A stretch of 64,000 nucleotides of DNA from Mycobacterium noviomagense. GTDB taxonomy: Bacteria; Actinomycetota; Actinomycetes; Mycobacteriales; Mycobacteriaceae. The stretch spans positions 2,356,001-2,420,000 of the forward strand of contig NZ_AP022583.1 of assembly GCF_010731635.1 (NCBI RefSeq), given 5' to 3'. The position numbers and the translations under genes are program-made. The notes below the pieces were generated by a model. The model made no database searches, was not told the DNA's origin, and worked only from the letters and a program-made list of their open reading frames with translations. Positions 8,918-22,518 of the stretch are shown here, piece by piece (positions within the stretch are counted from its first letter, which is position 1; each line of letters begins with the position of its first letter).

Positions 8918-10790
8918 CGAGCTTGACGACCGGCGTGTCGGAACCCGACTGGGGCGCTATGAGGTTCGGGCACTGCTCGCCCAGACCGGCGTAGGCCGGC
9001 TCTACCAGGCCCTCGACACCGCCAACAACCGCACGGTCGCGCTTACCCTGCTGCCGCCCGGCGTCGATCGCCAGCGGTTCGTCACCGAGTTGGCCATCGT
9101 CGCGCGGACCACTGACCCGCATCTCATCCCCGTTCACGATTGGGGTGAGATCGACGGTGTCTGCTACGTCGCGACACCGTTGACACGCGGTGAGACGCTG
9201 CGGTCGCTGCTGTCCACGTTCGGCCCGATGAGCCCGCAGCGGGCGGTGGCGATCGTCGGACAGGTTGCCGCAGCCCTAGATGCCGCCCGTGCCCATCGGT
9301 TGATCCACCGGGACGTCCGACCGGAGAACATCCTCGTCACTGACGACGACGTCGCCTACCTCCTGGGGTTCGGCGTCGCCGACCCGGAATTGTGCGCGCA
9401 GCGACCGACAGCTGGCTCGTATGCGTATACCGCACCGGAGCGTTTCGACAACGCGCTGCCCAGCACCCGGGCCGACGTGTATTCGCTTGCCTGCGTGCTG
9501 ACCGAACTGCTGACCGGCGACCGCCCTTACCCGGCTGCGACGACGGTGGGCCAAGTAATCAAGGCCCACTTGACCGCAGCGCCGCCCAAGCCGAGCCTGG
9601 TTCGTCCGCAAGCGGTTTCACCCCGCTTCGACGCGGTGATCGCGCGGGGCATGGCCAAGAATCCGCAGCACCGGTACGCGACCGCGGGCGACCTCGCTCA
9701 TGCAGCCCGCGAGGCGCTCTCGGCCGACGCGGTTGCAGAGCAGCCCACGATGGTTGGGCGGGCCAGCGACTTCGCCGCGGTGGCCGCCAAACGGCGGCCA
9801 CCGCAATGCGTTTCGGAGCAGGTTCCCGAGGCGGACCCCTACGCGGATTCGCACCAGGACTTCTACTCCGAGTCCTACGCCGACGAGGTCGCCGAGCCGA
9901 CGTGGCAGCGCTCGGCGCTGCTGACGCTGGCCCTCGCCGTGATGGTGGTGCTGGTGCTCGCGGCCGCCGGCATCGTCGTTTGGCGGCTCGCAGCCACTCA
10001 CGGCCAACTGCCCGGGTCAACGAAACCCGCACCGACGGCTTATCGGGCCACCATTCTGCCGTTCACCGGCTTGACCGGGCCGGAGGGAGTGGCGGTGGAC
10101 GCGGTTGGCAGCGTCTACGTGAGCAACATCGAAAACGACCGGGTGGTAAAGCTGCCGCCCGACTCCACCAGGCAGACCGTGCTGCCGTTCATCAACCTCA
10201 AGGAACCGTACGGCTTGGCAGTAGACAAGGACGGTGGCGTCTACGTCGGCGACACCGACAACGATCGCGTGGTGAAACTGGCCGCGGGGTCCACCAGCCA
10301 GACCGTGCTGCCGTTCAACGGCCTGAAGCGCCCGGAAGGATTGGCGGTGGGCAAAGACGGGAGTGTCTACGTCGTCGACACCGGCAACGACCGGGTGGTG
10401 CAACTGGCCGCGGGGTCGACCACCCAGACGGTGCTGCCGTTCAGCGACCTTGAACGTCCCAAGGGTGTGGCGGTGGACAAGGACGGCAGCGTCTACGTCG
10501 CCGATACCGGCAACAACCGGGTGTTGAAGCTGGCGACTGGATCAACCAGCCAGACCGTACTGCCGTTCACCAGCCTGAGGGATCCATCCGGTTTAGCGGT
10601 GGACCAGTCCAATAGCCTCTATGTCACCGACGGCAGTCGGGTGGTGAGATTGAACGCGGGGGCGACCAAACAGGTTGTGCTGCCGGTTCCCCAGCTCAAC
10701 TACACCCACGGTGTGGCAGTGGACGGCGCGGGCAACATCTACGTCAGCGATTACGGCAACGACCAGGTGGTCAAGCTGGTCGCGAGTTGA
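8910..10790 (+). CDS. PknD-like membrane receptor: pseudokinase plus NHL beta-propeller
   Basis: 626 residues: an N-terminal Ser/Thr kinase-like domain (about 15-268), an acidic Tyr-rich linker, one membrane helix (335-358) and an extracellular domain of six 40-42-residue NHL repeats (about 381-626; each begins TVLPF and contains a GxAVD...VYV core). That is the M. tuberculosis PknD layout. Key catalytic residues are missing, however. The VAIK lysine is Thr46 (VALTLL), the DFG aspartate is Gly153 (GFG), and the glycine loop is weak. HRD (D135), N140 and APE remain. It is probably a sensor with an inactive or ATP-free kinase fold. The 8-bp overlap with ackA suggests a link to acetate metabolism. 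Confidence 0.88.
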   Translation: MADELDDRRVGTRLGRYEVRALLAQTGVGRLYQALDTANNRTVALTLLPPGVDRQRFVTELAIVARTTDPHLIPVHDWGEIDGVCYVATPLTRGETLRSLLSTFGPMSPQRAVAIVGQVAAALDAARAHRLIHRDVRPENILVTDDDVAYLLGFGVADPELCAQRPTAGSYAYTAPERFDNALPSTRADVYSLACVLTELLTGDRPYPAATTVGQVIKAHLTAAPPKPSLVRPQAVSPRFDAVIARGMAKNPQHRYATAGDLAHAAREALSADAVAEQPTMVGRASDFAAVAAKRRPPQCVSEQVPEADPYADSHQDFYSESYADEVAEPTWQRSALLTLALAVMVVLVLAAAGIVVWRLAATHGQLPGSTKPAPTAYRATILPFTGLTGPEGVAVDAVGSVYVSNIENDRVVKLPPDSTRQTVLPFINLKEPYGLAVDKDGGVYVGDTDNDRVVKLAAGSTSQTVLPFNGLKRPEGLAVGKDGSVYVVDTGNDRVVQLAAGSTTQTVLPFSDLERPKGVAVDKDGSVYVADTGNNRVLKLATGSTSQTVLPFTSLRDPSGLAVDQSNSLYVTDGSRVVRLNAGATKQVVLPVPQLNYTHGVAVDGAGNIYVSDYGNDQVVKLVAS

Positions 10791-10801
10791 CGAGCCCGAA
10801 C

Positions 10802-10849
10802 AGACACAAAAGTCCCCGAAACCCACTCGGATTAGGAGCTTTTGCGTCT
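10802..10849 (+). terminator. Rho-independent terminator-like hairpin (TRIT type)
   Basis: An imperfect inverted repeat pairs AGACACAAAAGTCC with GGAGCTTTTGCGTCT around a short loop. It resembles the mycobacterial TRIT terminators (AGACGCAAAAGCCCC...GGGGCTTTTGCGTCT). It begins 12 bp after the pseudokinase stop and would end the fgd1-pta-ackA-pseudokinase transcript; being symmetric it may act on both strands. Confidence 0.75.
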
Positions 10850-12440
10850 CACTCGAAAATGAGGCGACCCCTTGCTGATGAGTCGCTGGCATTAGGTGTT
10901 AGGCGGCTTGGGTGGGTGGCTCGAGGGTGACTTTGTATCCCAGGCTCTCCAATTGCTTGATGGCTCGTGCCTTGGCTTTGCCGGGCTGGTGTCGGGTGTA
11001 GTAGTCGGGGCCGGGATCGCGGTAGAAGGCGCCGTTGGTCAGCATGTTCCAGGCGTCGGTGAGCATCTTGTGTTCGATGGAGACTAGGGCGATCTGGCCG
11101 GCGATCGACATACCGGCGGTTTTGTCTCTGCGCGATTGGGCGGCCCGGCGCCGGCCGGCGATGCGCCGGTAGCGGATGCTGTAGTAGGTGTCTTTGGTGC
11201 GAGCGGCCGACAGGGCTGCCACGCCGAGCGCGGCTTTAAGGTGACGGTTGCCCGGGCGGGTGGCGCCCGATTTGACCCGGCCTGCTGACTCGTCGCAGCC
11301 CGGCACCACCCGGCCCACGACGCCAGGTGCGCGGCGGTGGGAAATACGCTCATGTCCGCACCGGTTTCGGCGATGAACACATCGGCCACCAGCCGCGACC
11401 AGCCCGGGATGCTCATCAGCAACTCCCGGATGGGTCGAAGGAGCGATCGCCTCCTCGATGCGTGCATCCAGGCGGGCGATATCGGCGGTGTGGGCATCGA
11501 TGCGATCCAAATACAACCGCACCATAAAGGCGTGATGCTCGGTGAACCGTCCGCGCAGCGCCTCGGTGAGCGCTGGGATCTTTTGACGCATCCGTTGTTT
11601 GGCCAGATCAGCGAGGACCACCGAATCGCGTTGGCCGGCGATCAGCGCTTCTAGCATTGCCCGCCCGGAGACTCCGACGATGTTGGAGGCCACCGCGGAG
11701 AGTTTGATTCCGGTGTCTTCGAGCAGCTTCTCCAGCCGCTGAATCTCTTTGGTGCGCGCCCGGGTGATGGTGGTGCGAGCCCGGGTCAGATCGCGTAACA
11801 CCCGAATCGGCTCCGGCGGCACAAACGAGGCGCGCAGCAGCCCGTGGGCGCCCAGATCGGCCAGCCACGCCGCATCCGAGACATCGGTCTTGCGCCCGGG
11901 CACATTGCGCGCCGCCTTGGCATTGACCAGCATCACGTTCAGCTGGCCTTCGAGTAGGTAGTAAAACGGCTTCCAGTAATCGGAGGTGGATTCGATCACC
12001 ACACAGGAGACCCGCTCAGCGAGCAGATGCTCGCGTAACGCCAGGATCTCGCCGGTGGTCGACCCCCACGTACTGACCGTTGTCGACGTGCCACGCCGCC
12101 CTCGGCCCTGAACCCGAACGCAGACCTTCGCGTCTTTCTTCGACACATCAATGCCCGCGCACCGCGGATGGATCACCTCCATGGCCGATCACACCCTTTC
12201 CGTCCAGATATCTTGTGGTGGAGCGTGTTTCGGAGAGGGCGAAAACAAAACAGGAGTCTCACTCACGTGCTCACAGGCAACAATCCACCGCCCCCGCACA
12301 ACCACCAGGGGGTGCCCTCCAGCCACCAAGCTGCTCGCCGTGCTCACCGGCAACACAGACGCAACGGGGTCACCGAAACACCCCTAAAGCGTCAACCCGC
12401 ACCGGCCCGCGAAGCAACCACCCACCCAGCCGAACGGCCA
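10850..12440 (-). mobile_element. IS110-family insertion element (ends approximate)
   Basis: The element comprises the transposase at 10899-12182 and non-coding flanks. It sits between the converging ends of the pseudokinase gene and pknG, which in M. tuberculosis are separated by no such element. IS110 elements lack clear terminal inverted repeats and make no usual target duplication, so I cannot place the ends exactly. The left limit is taken just after the terminator hairpin, the right limit before the pknG 3' region. Confidence 0.5.
10899..12182 (-). CDS. IS110-family transposase, core frame-shifted
   Basis: A 427-codon frame encodes an IS110-group recombinase. The N-terminal RuvC-like DEDD domain is intact (GIDVSKKDAKV, VVIESTSDYWKP, GRKTDVSDAAWLADL). 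In the C-terminal Transposase_20 domain, two opposite frameshifts (near 11440-11460 and 11310-11325) put about 45 residues out of frame. The alternate frame there reads RELLMSIPGWSRLVADVF and FPTAAHLASWAG, which holds the family's conserved serine region. As written, the product lacks that active site. A programmed or erroneous frameshift could restore it. Confidence 0.85.
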   Translation of the reverse strand: MEVIHPRCAGIDVSKKDAKVCVRVQGRGRRGTSTTVSTWGSTTGEILALREHLLAERVSCVVIESTSDYWKPFYYLLEGQLNVMLVNAKAARNVPGRKTDVSDAAWLADLGAHGLLRASFVPPEPIRVLRDLTRARTTITRARTKEIQRLEKLLEDTGIKLSAVASNIVGVSGRAMLEALIAGQRDSVVLADLAKQRMRQKIPALTEALRGRFTEHHAFMVRLYLDRIDAHTADIARLDARIEEAIAPSTHPGVADEHPGLVAAGGRCVHRRNRCGHERISHRRAPGVVGRVVPGCDESAGRVKSGATRPGNRHLKAALGVAALSAARTKDTYYSIRYRRIAGRRRAAQSRRDKTAGMSIAGQIALVSIEHKMLTDAWNMLTNGAFYRDPGPDYYTRHQPGKAKARAIKQLESLGYKVTLEPPTQAA

Positions 12441-12506
12441 GTGCTAATTTTCATCTTCCACCGCGGGGCGAAGCCCCCCTGGCAGCTGCTCGCGCAATCA
12501 GCGCAA
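12183..12506 (-). other. Non-coding stretch upstream of the IS110 transposase
   Basis: This 324-bp gap between the transposase start and the pknG stop has no convincing coding frame. In IS110-group elements this side carries the non-coding end that encodes the bridge RNA and the transposase promoter, so 12183 to about 12440 may hold one. A short GGGGC-TTC-GCCCC stem-loop at about 12464-12480 (read on the minus strand) lies downstream of pknG but has no T-run, so it is at best a weak terminator. Confidence 0.4.
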
Positions 12507-15762
<3,256 letters not shown>

Positions 15763-15763
<1 letters not shown>

Positions 15764-17109
15764 CACCGGTACTCGTTCAGCCGGGGCCACAGACCCAGCG
15801 CGACCGCGATCGCAGCGCTCAAGCTGAGCACCACGCCGCCCACCGTGGCGCCGGACAGCCCGCGTCGCGCATTGAGGATGTCGGTACGCAGTTGGTCGCG
15901 GCTCTGCTCCATGGTCTTGCCCAGCGCCTCGTCGAGCTTGTCGAACGCCGGGGTGGAGTCGTCTTCGCCATGGCCCAACGCCACCTCGGTGGCGGCCCGG
16001 TAGTTGCCGACCGCGATGTAGGTGTTGATCCGGTCGTTGGCCTGCCGCCACCGGGCCAGCAACTGGTCGGCGCCTTGCAGGTCGGTTTTGTCCACGGCGT
16101 CGGGGCGCGACAGGTACTCCGCGAGCTGTTTGTGCATGCTGGCGATGCGCTGATAGAAGGACTGCTTGCGAACATCTTCGTCGCCGCGGCGGATCAAGGA
16201 CAGCGTCTCGTCGGCACGCGCTTGCTGGGCGGTGATCGAAAGGTTCGTGATCGTCTTAAGCGATTCTGCCGCAGTGTTTTTCGCATTGCGGCTGCCTGTC
16301 GTGGAAATTGTCAGCGCCGTCCCCACCCAAATCACCATAACGAGAATCGCCAGCGCGCCGGCGACCAGACCCGGGTTGATCCGCCGTTTGGTGCGCCGGG
16401 CCAGCCAGCGGTGTGAGTACGCGCCGAACAGCACAGTGGTGGCCACGATGAGGATCACCGGGGCAGGAATCTGGGTCGACGCCGTGGTTTCGCTGTCCAC
16501 CCGCGCCGACGTCGCCTGGTAAAGACATTGCGCGTCGGGCAGGATCATCGACTGCATCAGCGCCGACGCCTCCGACAGATACGATGCGCCGACGGGGTTA
16601 CCCGCCCGGTTGTTGGTGCGGGCGATCTCGATCAATCCGGTGTAAACGGACAGTTCGGCGTTGATCCGGCCCAACAACAGCACCCCCGACTCGCCGCGGT
16701 CACAGGTGCCCAGCGGCTCGTCGGTCAGCCCGCTGGACGCCCGGGTCACCGCGACTGCGGCGTCGGTGATGGCCTGCTCGTAGCGCTGGCGCACGGCGCG
16801 CGGCTCGGCCTGAGCGATGAACGCGGTCGCGGCTGCGGCGTCGGCCACCGACAGCGTGGTGTAGAGCCGGCCGGCGGCGAAGGCGAGCGGCTCGGTGTGG
16901 TTGAGCACCGTGGACAGCGCCTGTTGGCGGTGGTTGATGGTCGTCGAGGTCGCAAATGCGGTCGCACCGCCCAGCGCCGCCAAGATGATGCCGATGGTCA
17001 GGATGCGACCTGGTGTGGTCGAGATGAACCACCAACGCCGGTGAGCTGGTTCAGTCGGCGACCGCGACCCCAACGGCTCGGTCGACGGGTGCGCCAACTC
17101 AACGGTCAC
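15763..17109 (-). CDS. glnX: Membrane signalling protein GlnX
   Basis: A 448-residue integral membrane protein homologous to Rv0412c. Hydrophobic helices lie near 35-54, 213-231, 247-268 and 418-441. The first pair encloses an extracytoplasmic helical domain, the second a long helical region (about 270-415), as in chemoreceptor-like sensors. It is thought to pass the GlnH ligand signal to PknG. Translation starts at GTG 17109, and the gene leads the glnX-glnH-pknG operon. An AT-rich stretch at about 17140-17180 (with TATATA) probably holds its promoter and that of the divergent mutT3. Confidence 0.93.
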
Positions 17110-17218
17110 GTCTGTTCCGACCCCATCATCTTTCGGCCGATCCCCAAATTAACTGAAACGAACTATATAAGCGAAGTCTAAGAGCCGAAGTCGCTGACGG
17201 TGTGGCTTGCCGATAGAT

Positions 17219-17911
17219 GTGTCTAGCGCGCGGCCATCTAAGCGGCCCGCATCGTCGCCGGGCGAATATCCTGGCTCCGTGCGCGGCGACGGTGACGGAT
17301 GGGTGATCTCCGACAGCGGCGTCCGCTACTGGGGACGCTACGGTGCGGCCGGTCTATTGTTGCGCGCGCCGCGCCCCGACGGCACACCGGCCGTGCTGCT
17401 GCAGCATCGAGCTTGGTGGAGTCACCAAGGCGGCACCTGGGGCCTGCCCGGTGGCGCCCGCGACAGCCATGAGACGCCCGAGCAGACCGCGGTCCGGGAA
17501 GCCTCGGAGGAGGCGGGCTTGCCCGCCGAGCGCGTCGCGGTGCGTGGGGCGGTCGTCACCGCCGAGGTTTTCGGCGCCAGGGGTGCTCACTGGACCTACA
17601 CCACGGTCGTCGCCGACGCCGACGAGTTGCTCTACACCACCCCGAACGGCGAAAGCGCCGAGCTGCGCTGGGTCGCCGAAGAGGACGTGGCCGACCTGCC
17701 CCTGCATCCGGGGTTTGCCGCCAGCTGGCAGCGCTTGCGCACCGCGGCGGCCACCGTGCCGCTGCATGACAGCGACGAGCGGCGGGTGCAGCTCCCATGC
17801 ACGGTGCAGGTCGAGCCGGGCGTCTTCGTCTGGTGCATGCCGGGCCCGCCAGATCATGCACCCTCTCAGCTGAGTGACCGGATCAGCGCGCTGCTGCGAG
17901 CACCGAACTGA
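17219..17911 (+). CDS. mutT3: NUDIX hydrolase MutT3
   Basis: A NUDIX pyrophosphatase of about 230 residues, orthologous to Rv0413. The full Nudix box is present: Gly, five residues, Glu, seven residues, REASEEAGL. MutT3 is one of four mycobacterial MutT-like enzymes proposed to clean oxidised nucleotides; biochemical support is weaker than for MutT1. The start is uncertain: GTG 17219 is listed, TTG 17207 lies upstream, and GTG 17279 (VRGDGDGW) is where homology becomes strong. The 3' end overlaps convergent thiE by 29 bp. Confidence 0.9.
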   Translation: MSSARPSKRPASSPGEYPGSVRGDGDGWVISDSGVRYWGRYGAAGLLLRAPRPDGTPAVLLQHRAWWSHQGGTWGLPGGARDSHETPEQTAVREASEEAGLPAERVAVRGAVVTAEVFGARGAHWTYTTVVADADELLYTTPNGESAELRWVAEEDVADLPLHPGFAASWQRLRTAAATVPLHDSDERRVQLPCTVQVEPGVFVWCMPGPPDHAPSQLSDRISALLRAPN

Positions 17912-18554
17912 GCCGTTGGGCCGCCGCCGCCGGGTCGCCGGCCGCGGTGATCGCCCGCACCACCACGACCCGCCGGGCGCCGGCCTCGAGCACCTGCGGC
18001 AGCCGCTCCTCGTCGATGCCGCCGATCGCAAACCACGGCTTCTGGCCGGCCAACTCCGCCGCGGCCCGCACCAGCTGCAGGCCAGGCGCCCGCCGGCCGG
18101 GCTTGGTGGGAGTCGGCCAGCACGGGCCGACGCAGAAGTAGTCGACGTCGTCGGTGACGGCGCCCGCGATTTGATCGACGTCGTGGGTGGAGCGGCCGAC
18201 CAGGGCGCCGGGCCGCACTATCTCCCGGGCCACCGACAACGGCAAATCGCGTTGGCCCAGATGCAGTACGTCGGCGCCGGCGGCGCGGGCGATGTCGGCG
18301 CGGTCGTTGACCGCCACCAAGGCGCTATGGCGGCGTGCCGCGTCGGCGAGAATCTCCAGCGCTGCCAGCTCGTCGCGCGCCTCCAGCGGGCCGAACCGCC
18401 GCTCACCTTCCGAGCCTTTGTCGCGCAGCTGGATGATGTCGACACCGCCGGCCAGGGCCGCATCGGCGAACTCGGCCAAGTCGCCGCGCTCGCGGCGGGC
18501 GTCGGTGCACAGGTAGAGCCTGGCTGTAGCCAGCCGCTTGGAAGCTTCGTGCAC
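17883..18554 (-). CDS. thiE: Thiamine-phosphate synthase
   Basis: ThiE joins HMP pyrophosphate and thiazole phosphate to give thiamine phosphate. The 223-residue TIM barrel shows the family motifs [41 protein letters not shown] and AIGGI. It starts with GTG/ATG at 18554, divergent from the thiO riboswitch. Its 3' end overlaps mutT3. Confidence 0.96.
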   Translation of the reverse strand: MHEASKRLATARLYLCTDARRERGDLAEFADAALAGGVDIIQLRDKGSEGERRFGPLEARDELAALEILADAARRHSALVAVNDRADIARAAGADVLHLGQRDLPLSVAREIVRPGALVGRSTHDVDQIAGAVTDDVDYFCVGPCWPTPTKPGRRAPGLQLVRAAAELAGQKPWFAIGGIDEERLPQVLEAGARRVVVVRAITAAGDPAAAAQRLSSVLAAAR

Positions 18555-18591
18555 ACCGCGACGCTAGCCGCTAGCGTGGAAAGCTGACGAA

Positions 18592-18680
18592 TCACGGGAG
18601 TCCCAGGAACGGGGTCTGAGAGTGGGCGCGCCTGCCCTTACCGTTCGACCTGATCCGGATGATGCCGGCGAAGGGAGCGC
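18592..18680 (+). promoter_or_regulatory. TPP riboswitch upstream of thiO
   Basis: The thi-box layout is clear: a GGGAGTCCC closing stem side, the CTGAGAG core, then CCTGATCCGGATGATGCCGGCG and GAAGGGAG just before the thiO ATG at 18687. Binding of thiamine pyrophosphate should repress the thiO-thiS-thiG operon. Because the element ends within about 10 bases of the start codon, control of translation initiation by hiding the ribosome site is likely. Confidence 0.95.
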
Positions 18681-18686
18681 AAGGAA

Positions 18687-19693
18687 ATGTCACTCGGATC
18701 GCTGGCCGTGATCGGCGGCGGCGTCATCGGCCTGTCGGTGGCGCGCAGAGCCGCCCAGGCCGGCTGGTCGGTGCGGGTGCATCGCAGCGGTGAACCCGGC
18801 GCGTCGTGGGTGGCCGCAGGCATGCTCGCCCCACACAGCGAAGGCTGGCCCGGCGAAGAACGGTTGCTGCAGCTGGGTTTGGAGTCGCTGCGGCTCTGGC
18901 ACCAGGGCGACTACCTGGACGGGCTGCCGGCGCAGGTGATCACCGCGCGCGAATCGCTGGTGGTGGCCGTCGACTCCGCCGACGCCGCCGAGCTGCGCAC
19001 CGTCGCCGACTGGCTGGCCGCGCAAGGCCACCCAGTGGTGTGGGAGTCGGCCGCCCGCGACGTGGAACCGCTTCTGGCGCAAGGTATTCGGCATGGTTTT
19101 CGGGCGCCCACCGAGCTTGCGGTCGACAACCGCACCCTGTTGGCCGGGCTGGCAGCGGCATGCGAGCGGCTGGGCGTGCAGTGGGCGCCGCCGGTACGCG
19201 ACCTCTCAGACGTCGAGCCCGACGCGGTCGTGATCGCCAACGGCATCGACGCCCCGGCGTTGTGGCCCGGCCTCCCGATCCGGCCGGTGAAGGGCGAGGT
19301 ACTGCGGCTTCGCTGGCGCAAGGGCTGCATGCCGGTGCCGCAGCGGGTGATCCGGGCTCGCGTGCACGGTCGGCAGGTGTACCTGGTGCCGCGCCCCGAC
19401 GGTGTCGTTGTCGGCGCCACACAGTACGAGCGCGGCCGCGACACCGCACCGGTCGTCTCGGGCGTGCGAGATCTGCTCGACGACGCCTGCGCGGTGCTGC
19501 CGGCCCTCGGCGAATACGAGCTGGCCGAATGTAGCGCCGGTTTGCGGCCGATGACGCCCGACAACCAGCCGCTCGTGCAGCGTCTTGACGAACGTACGCT
19601 GGTGGCGGCCGGCCACGGGCGCAACGGTTTCCTACTGGCGCCCTGGACCGCCGAACAGATTGCGTCCGAACTGGTTCCGATCGGAGCACACCC

Positions 19694-19697
<4 letters not shown>
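18687..19697 (+). CDS. thiO: Glycine oxidase ThiO
   Basis: A 336-residue FAD-dependent oxidase of the DAO family that makes the iminoglycine used by ThiG. The dinucleotide motif is GGGVIGLSVARRA at 9-21, followed by GASWVAAGMLAPHSEG and the C-terminal GHGRNGFLLAPWTA. The start ATG follows the TPP riboswitch with AAGGAA upstream. It overlaps thiS by 4 bp (ATGA). Confidence 0.95.
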
Positions 19698-20642
<945 letters not shown>

Positions 20643-20694
20643 AGGCGACGGCGAGTAAGTGGAGCTTACGAGCAAGGAGCCGAGCCATCAACCG

Positions 20695-21471
20695 ATGACA
20701 AAACGCTATGTGGCCCTGGGCAGTTCGATGGCAGCCGGTCCAGGTATCCAGCCGCGTGCCAAGGGCGCTCCGTGGGGCTCGGGCCGATCGGCCCGCAACT
20801 ATCCGCATCTGGTGGCCCAGCGCCTGAACCTCGATCTGGTCGATGTGACGTTTTCCGGCGCGACCACCGCCAATATCCTCTCCGAACGTCAGCGCGGGGC
20901 ACCGCCGCAGATCGAGGCGCTCAACGGTTCGGAAGCGCTGGTGACAATCACCATCGGTGGCAATGACGTCGGCTATGTCCCGCTGCTGATGGCCGCCTCC
21001 CTGCCCGTCCCTGCCCGGCTCATCCCGAAGATCGGTGGCCTGCTCGACCGCGACGCCCGCAACGAGGCGCTTGGCCACGTCGGCGACTCGCTACGCGCGG
21101 TCGGTGCGGCGGTGCGCCGGCGGGCCCCGGACGCGCGGGTGCTCTTCATCGACTACCTCACGCTGCTGCCGCCGGACGGGCAAAAAGCCGCGCCCCTGTC
21201 GAGGGCCGACGCCGACCTGGGCCGTCACGTCGCCGCCCGCTTGGAGGAATCCACCGCAGCAGCTGCACAGGCCAGCGGCTGCGAATTGGTGCGGGCGGGG
21301 CAGGCCAGCCGCGAACACCACGCCTGGTCGCAGGACCCCTGGACCGTCGGCGCGGTGTTGCCGCTGCCGTGGCGGCCGGCGCCGTTTCACCCCAACGCCG
21401 CGGGTATGCGCGCGGTCTCCGACCGGGTTACTGCACATGTGGGCAGGGACAATGGACGCGCGCGCCTCTGA
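20695..21471 (+). CDS. SGNH/GDSL-type esterase
   Basis: A hydrolase of about 258 residues. The four SGNH blocks are visible: the nucleophile block ALGSSMAAGPG (GSS in place of GDS), a Gly in block II (FSGATTANIL), GGND in block III and FHPNAAGM with the catalytic His in block V. There is no signal peptide: the chain begins right at block I, so the enzyme is probably cytosolic. ATG 20695 is chosen with AAGGAGC about 14 bp upstream; GTG 20659 is an in-frame alternative. The substrate (ester, lipid or acylated metabolite) is unknown. It is the first gene after thiG and may read through from that operon. Confidence 0.8.
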   Translation: MTKRYVALGSSMAAGPGIQPRAKGAPWGSGRSARNYPHLVAQRLNLDLVDVTFSGATTANILSERQRGAPPQIEALNGSEALVTITIGGNDVGYVPLLMAASLPVPARLIPKIGGLLDRDARNEALGHVGDSLRAVGAAVRRRAPDARVLFIDYLTLLPPDGQKAAPLSRADADLGRHVAARLEESTAAAAQASGCELVRAGQASREHHAWSQDPWTVGAVLPLPWRPAPFHPNAAGMRAVSDRVTAHVGRDNGRARL

Positions 21472-21552
21472 TTAAGCTGCCGTCACACCGGGTAGGCCCC
21501 GGCCGGAGCCAACTTGCTGGCTCTGCGCAGCGCTACCAAGTGGAGCCACCAC

Positions 21553-22518
21553 ATGACCGCGAGTACACCGGCTCACGACGCCGGCTTTGTGCACTCGGCG
21601 CTGTTCTATCGGTCAGAGCAGCAGTATCTGGATTTCGTGGTGAGGTCCGTCAGCGAAGCTCTGAACAACTATGAGCCGGTATGGGTGGCGGTACCGGGCG
21701 ACAAGCTGGCAGCGCTGTCCGAGGCGTTAGGACCCGCGGCCGACGACACCGAGGTGACATTGGCCGACATGGCCGACGTGGGCCGTAATCCGGGCCGGCT
21801 GCTGGGTGTGGCGGGTGCGTTCGTGGAGCGGCATCGGCATCGGCCGGTGCGGTTGATCGGCGAACCGGTGTGGGCCGGTCGCACGGCGGTCGAATACCCC
21901 GCCTGCGTGCAGCATGAGGCGTTGGTGAACCTCGCGCTCGACGGGCACCGGGCGACGGCGGTTTGCCTGTACGACGCCTCCCAACTGGCCGAGGGCGTGT
22001 TGGCGGACGCCCGGACCACCCACCCACTGATCTGCGTGGACGGTTCCTATCAGCACAGCGCTGACTATGCATTCGACGTCGCCCTGCAGCGCTGTAACGA
22101 ACCGCTGACGACGAGCCCGGCCGCGGTGACGTACACGGTCTCGGAATTGGCGAATCTCAGCGCCGCTCGCCAGCAGGGCAGCCGGTACGGCCGATTGCTC
22201 GGCATGGCGGCAGAGAGCATCGCCAACCTGCAACTGATCATCACCGAGCTGGCCACCAACAGCCTGCAGCACGGCGACGGGACATGCCGGCTTGCCTTCT
22301 GGGAACACAGCGGATATCTGGTCTGCGAGGCTCGCGACACGGGAATCCTCGACGACCCGCTGGCTGGGCGACGCCCGCCGAACGGGGACGGGAAAAGCCC
22401 GCGCGGGCTGTTCGTCGTCAATGCACTGGCCGACCTGGTGCGTATTCACGCCACCCCGGCCGGCACGACGATCCAGGTGTTTCTGCGCCTGGACCGGCCC
22501 GCCGAGGACGCCTCTTGA
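21553..22518 (+). CDS. MEDS-domain sensor with RsbW-like ATPase (anti-sigma kinase)
   Basis: 321 residues in two parts. Residues about 10-175 form a MEDS (DcmR-type sensory) domain: FVHSALFYRSEQQYLDF, GRLLGVAGAFVERHRHRPVRLIGEPVWAGR and CLYDASQL. Residues about 205-313 form a HATPase_c_2 domain with the N-box ELATNSLQHG, an ARDTGILDD motif and SPRGLFVVNALADL. Proteins of this build act as RsbA/RsbW-like anti-sigma regulators that phosphorylate a STAS partner. The stop overlaps the next gene (TGATG), which carries a STAS domain and is the likely partner. A deleted second copy lies at 23405. Confidence 0.85.
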   Translation: MTASTPAHDAGFVHSALFYRSEQQYLDFVVRSVSEALNNYEPVWVAVPGDKLAALSEALGPAADDTEVTLADMADVGRNPGRLLGVAGAFVERHRHRPVRLIGEPVWAGRTAVEYPACVQHEALVNLALDGHRATAVCLYDASQLAEGVLADARTTHPLICVDGSYQHSADYAFDVALQRCNEPLTTSPAAVTYTVSELANLSAARQQGSRYGRLLGMAAESIANLQLIITELATNSLQHGDGTCRLAFWEHSGYLVCEARDTGILDDPLAGRRPPNGDGKSPRGLFVVNALADLVRIHATPAGTTIQVFLRLDRPAEDAS

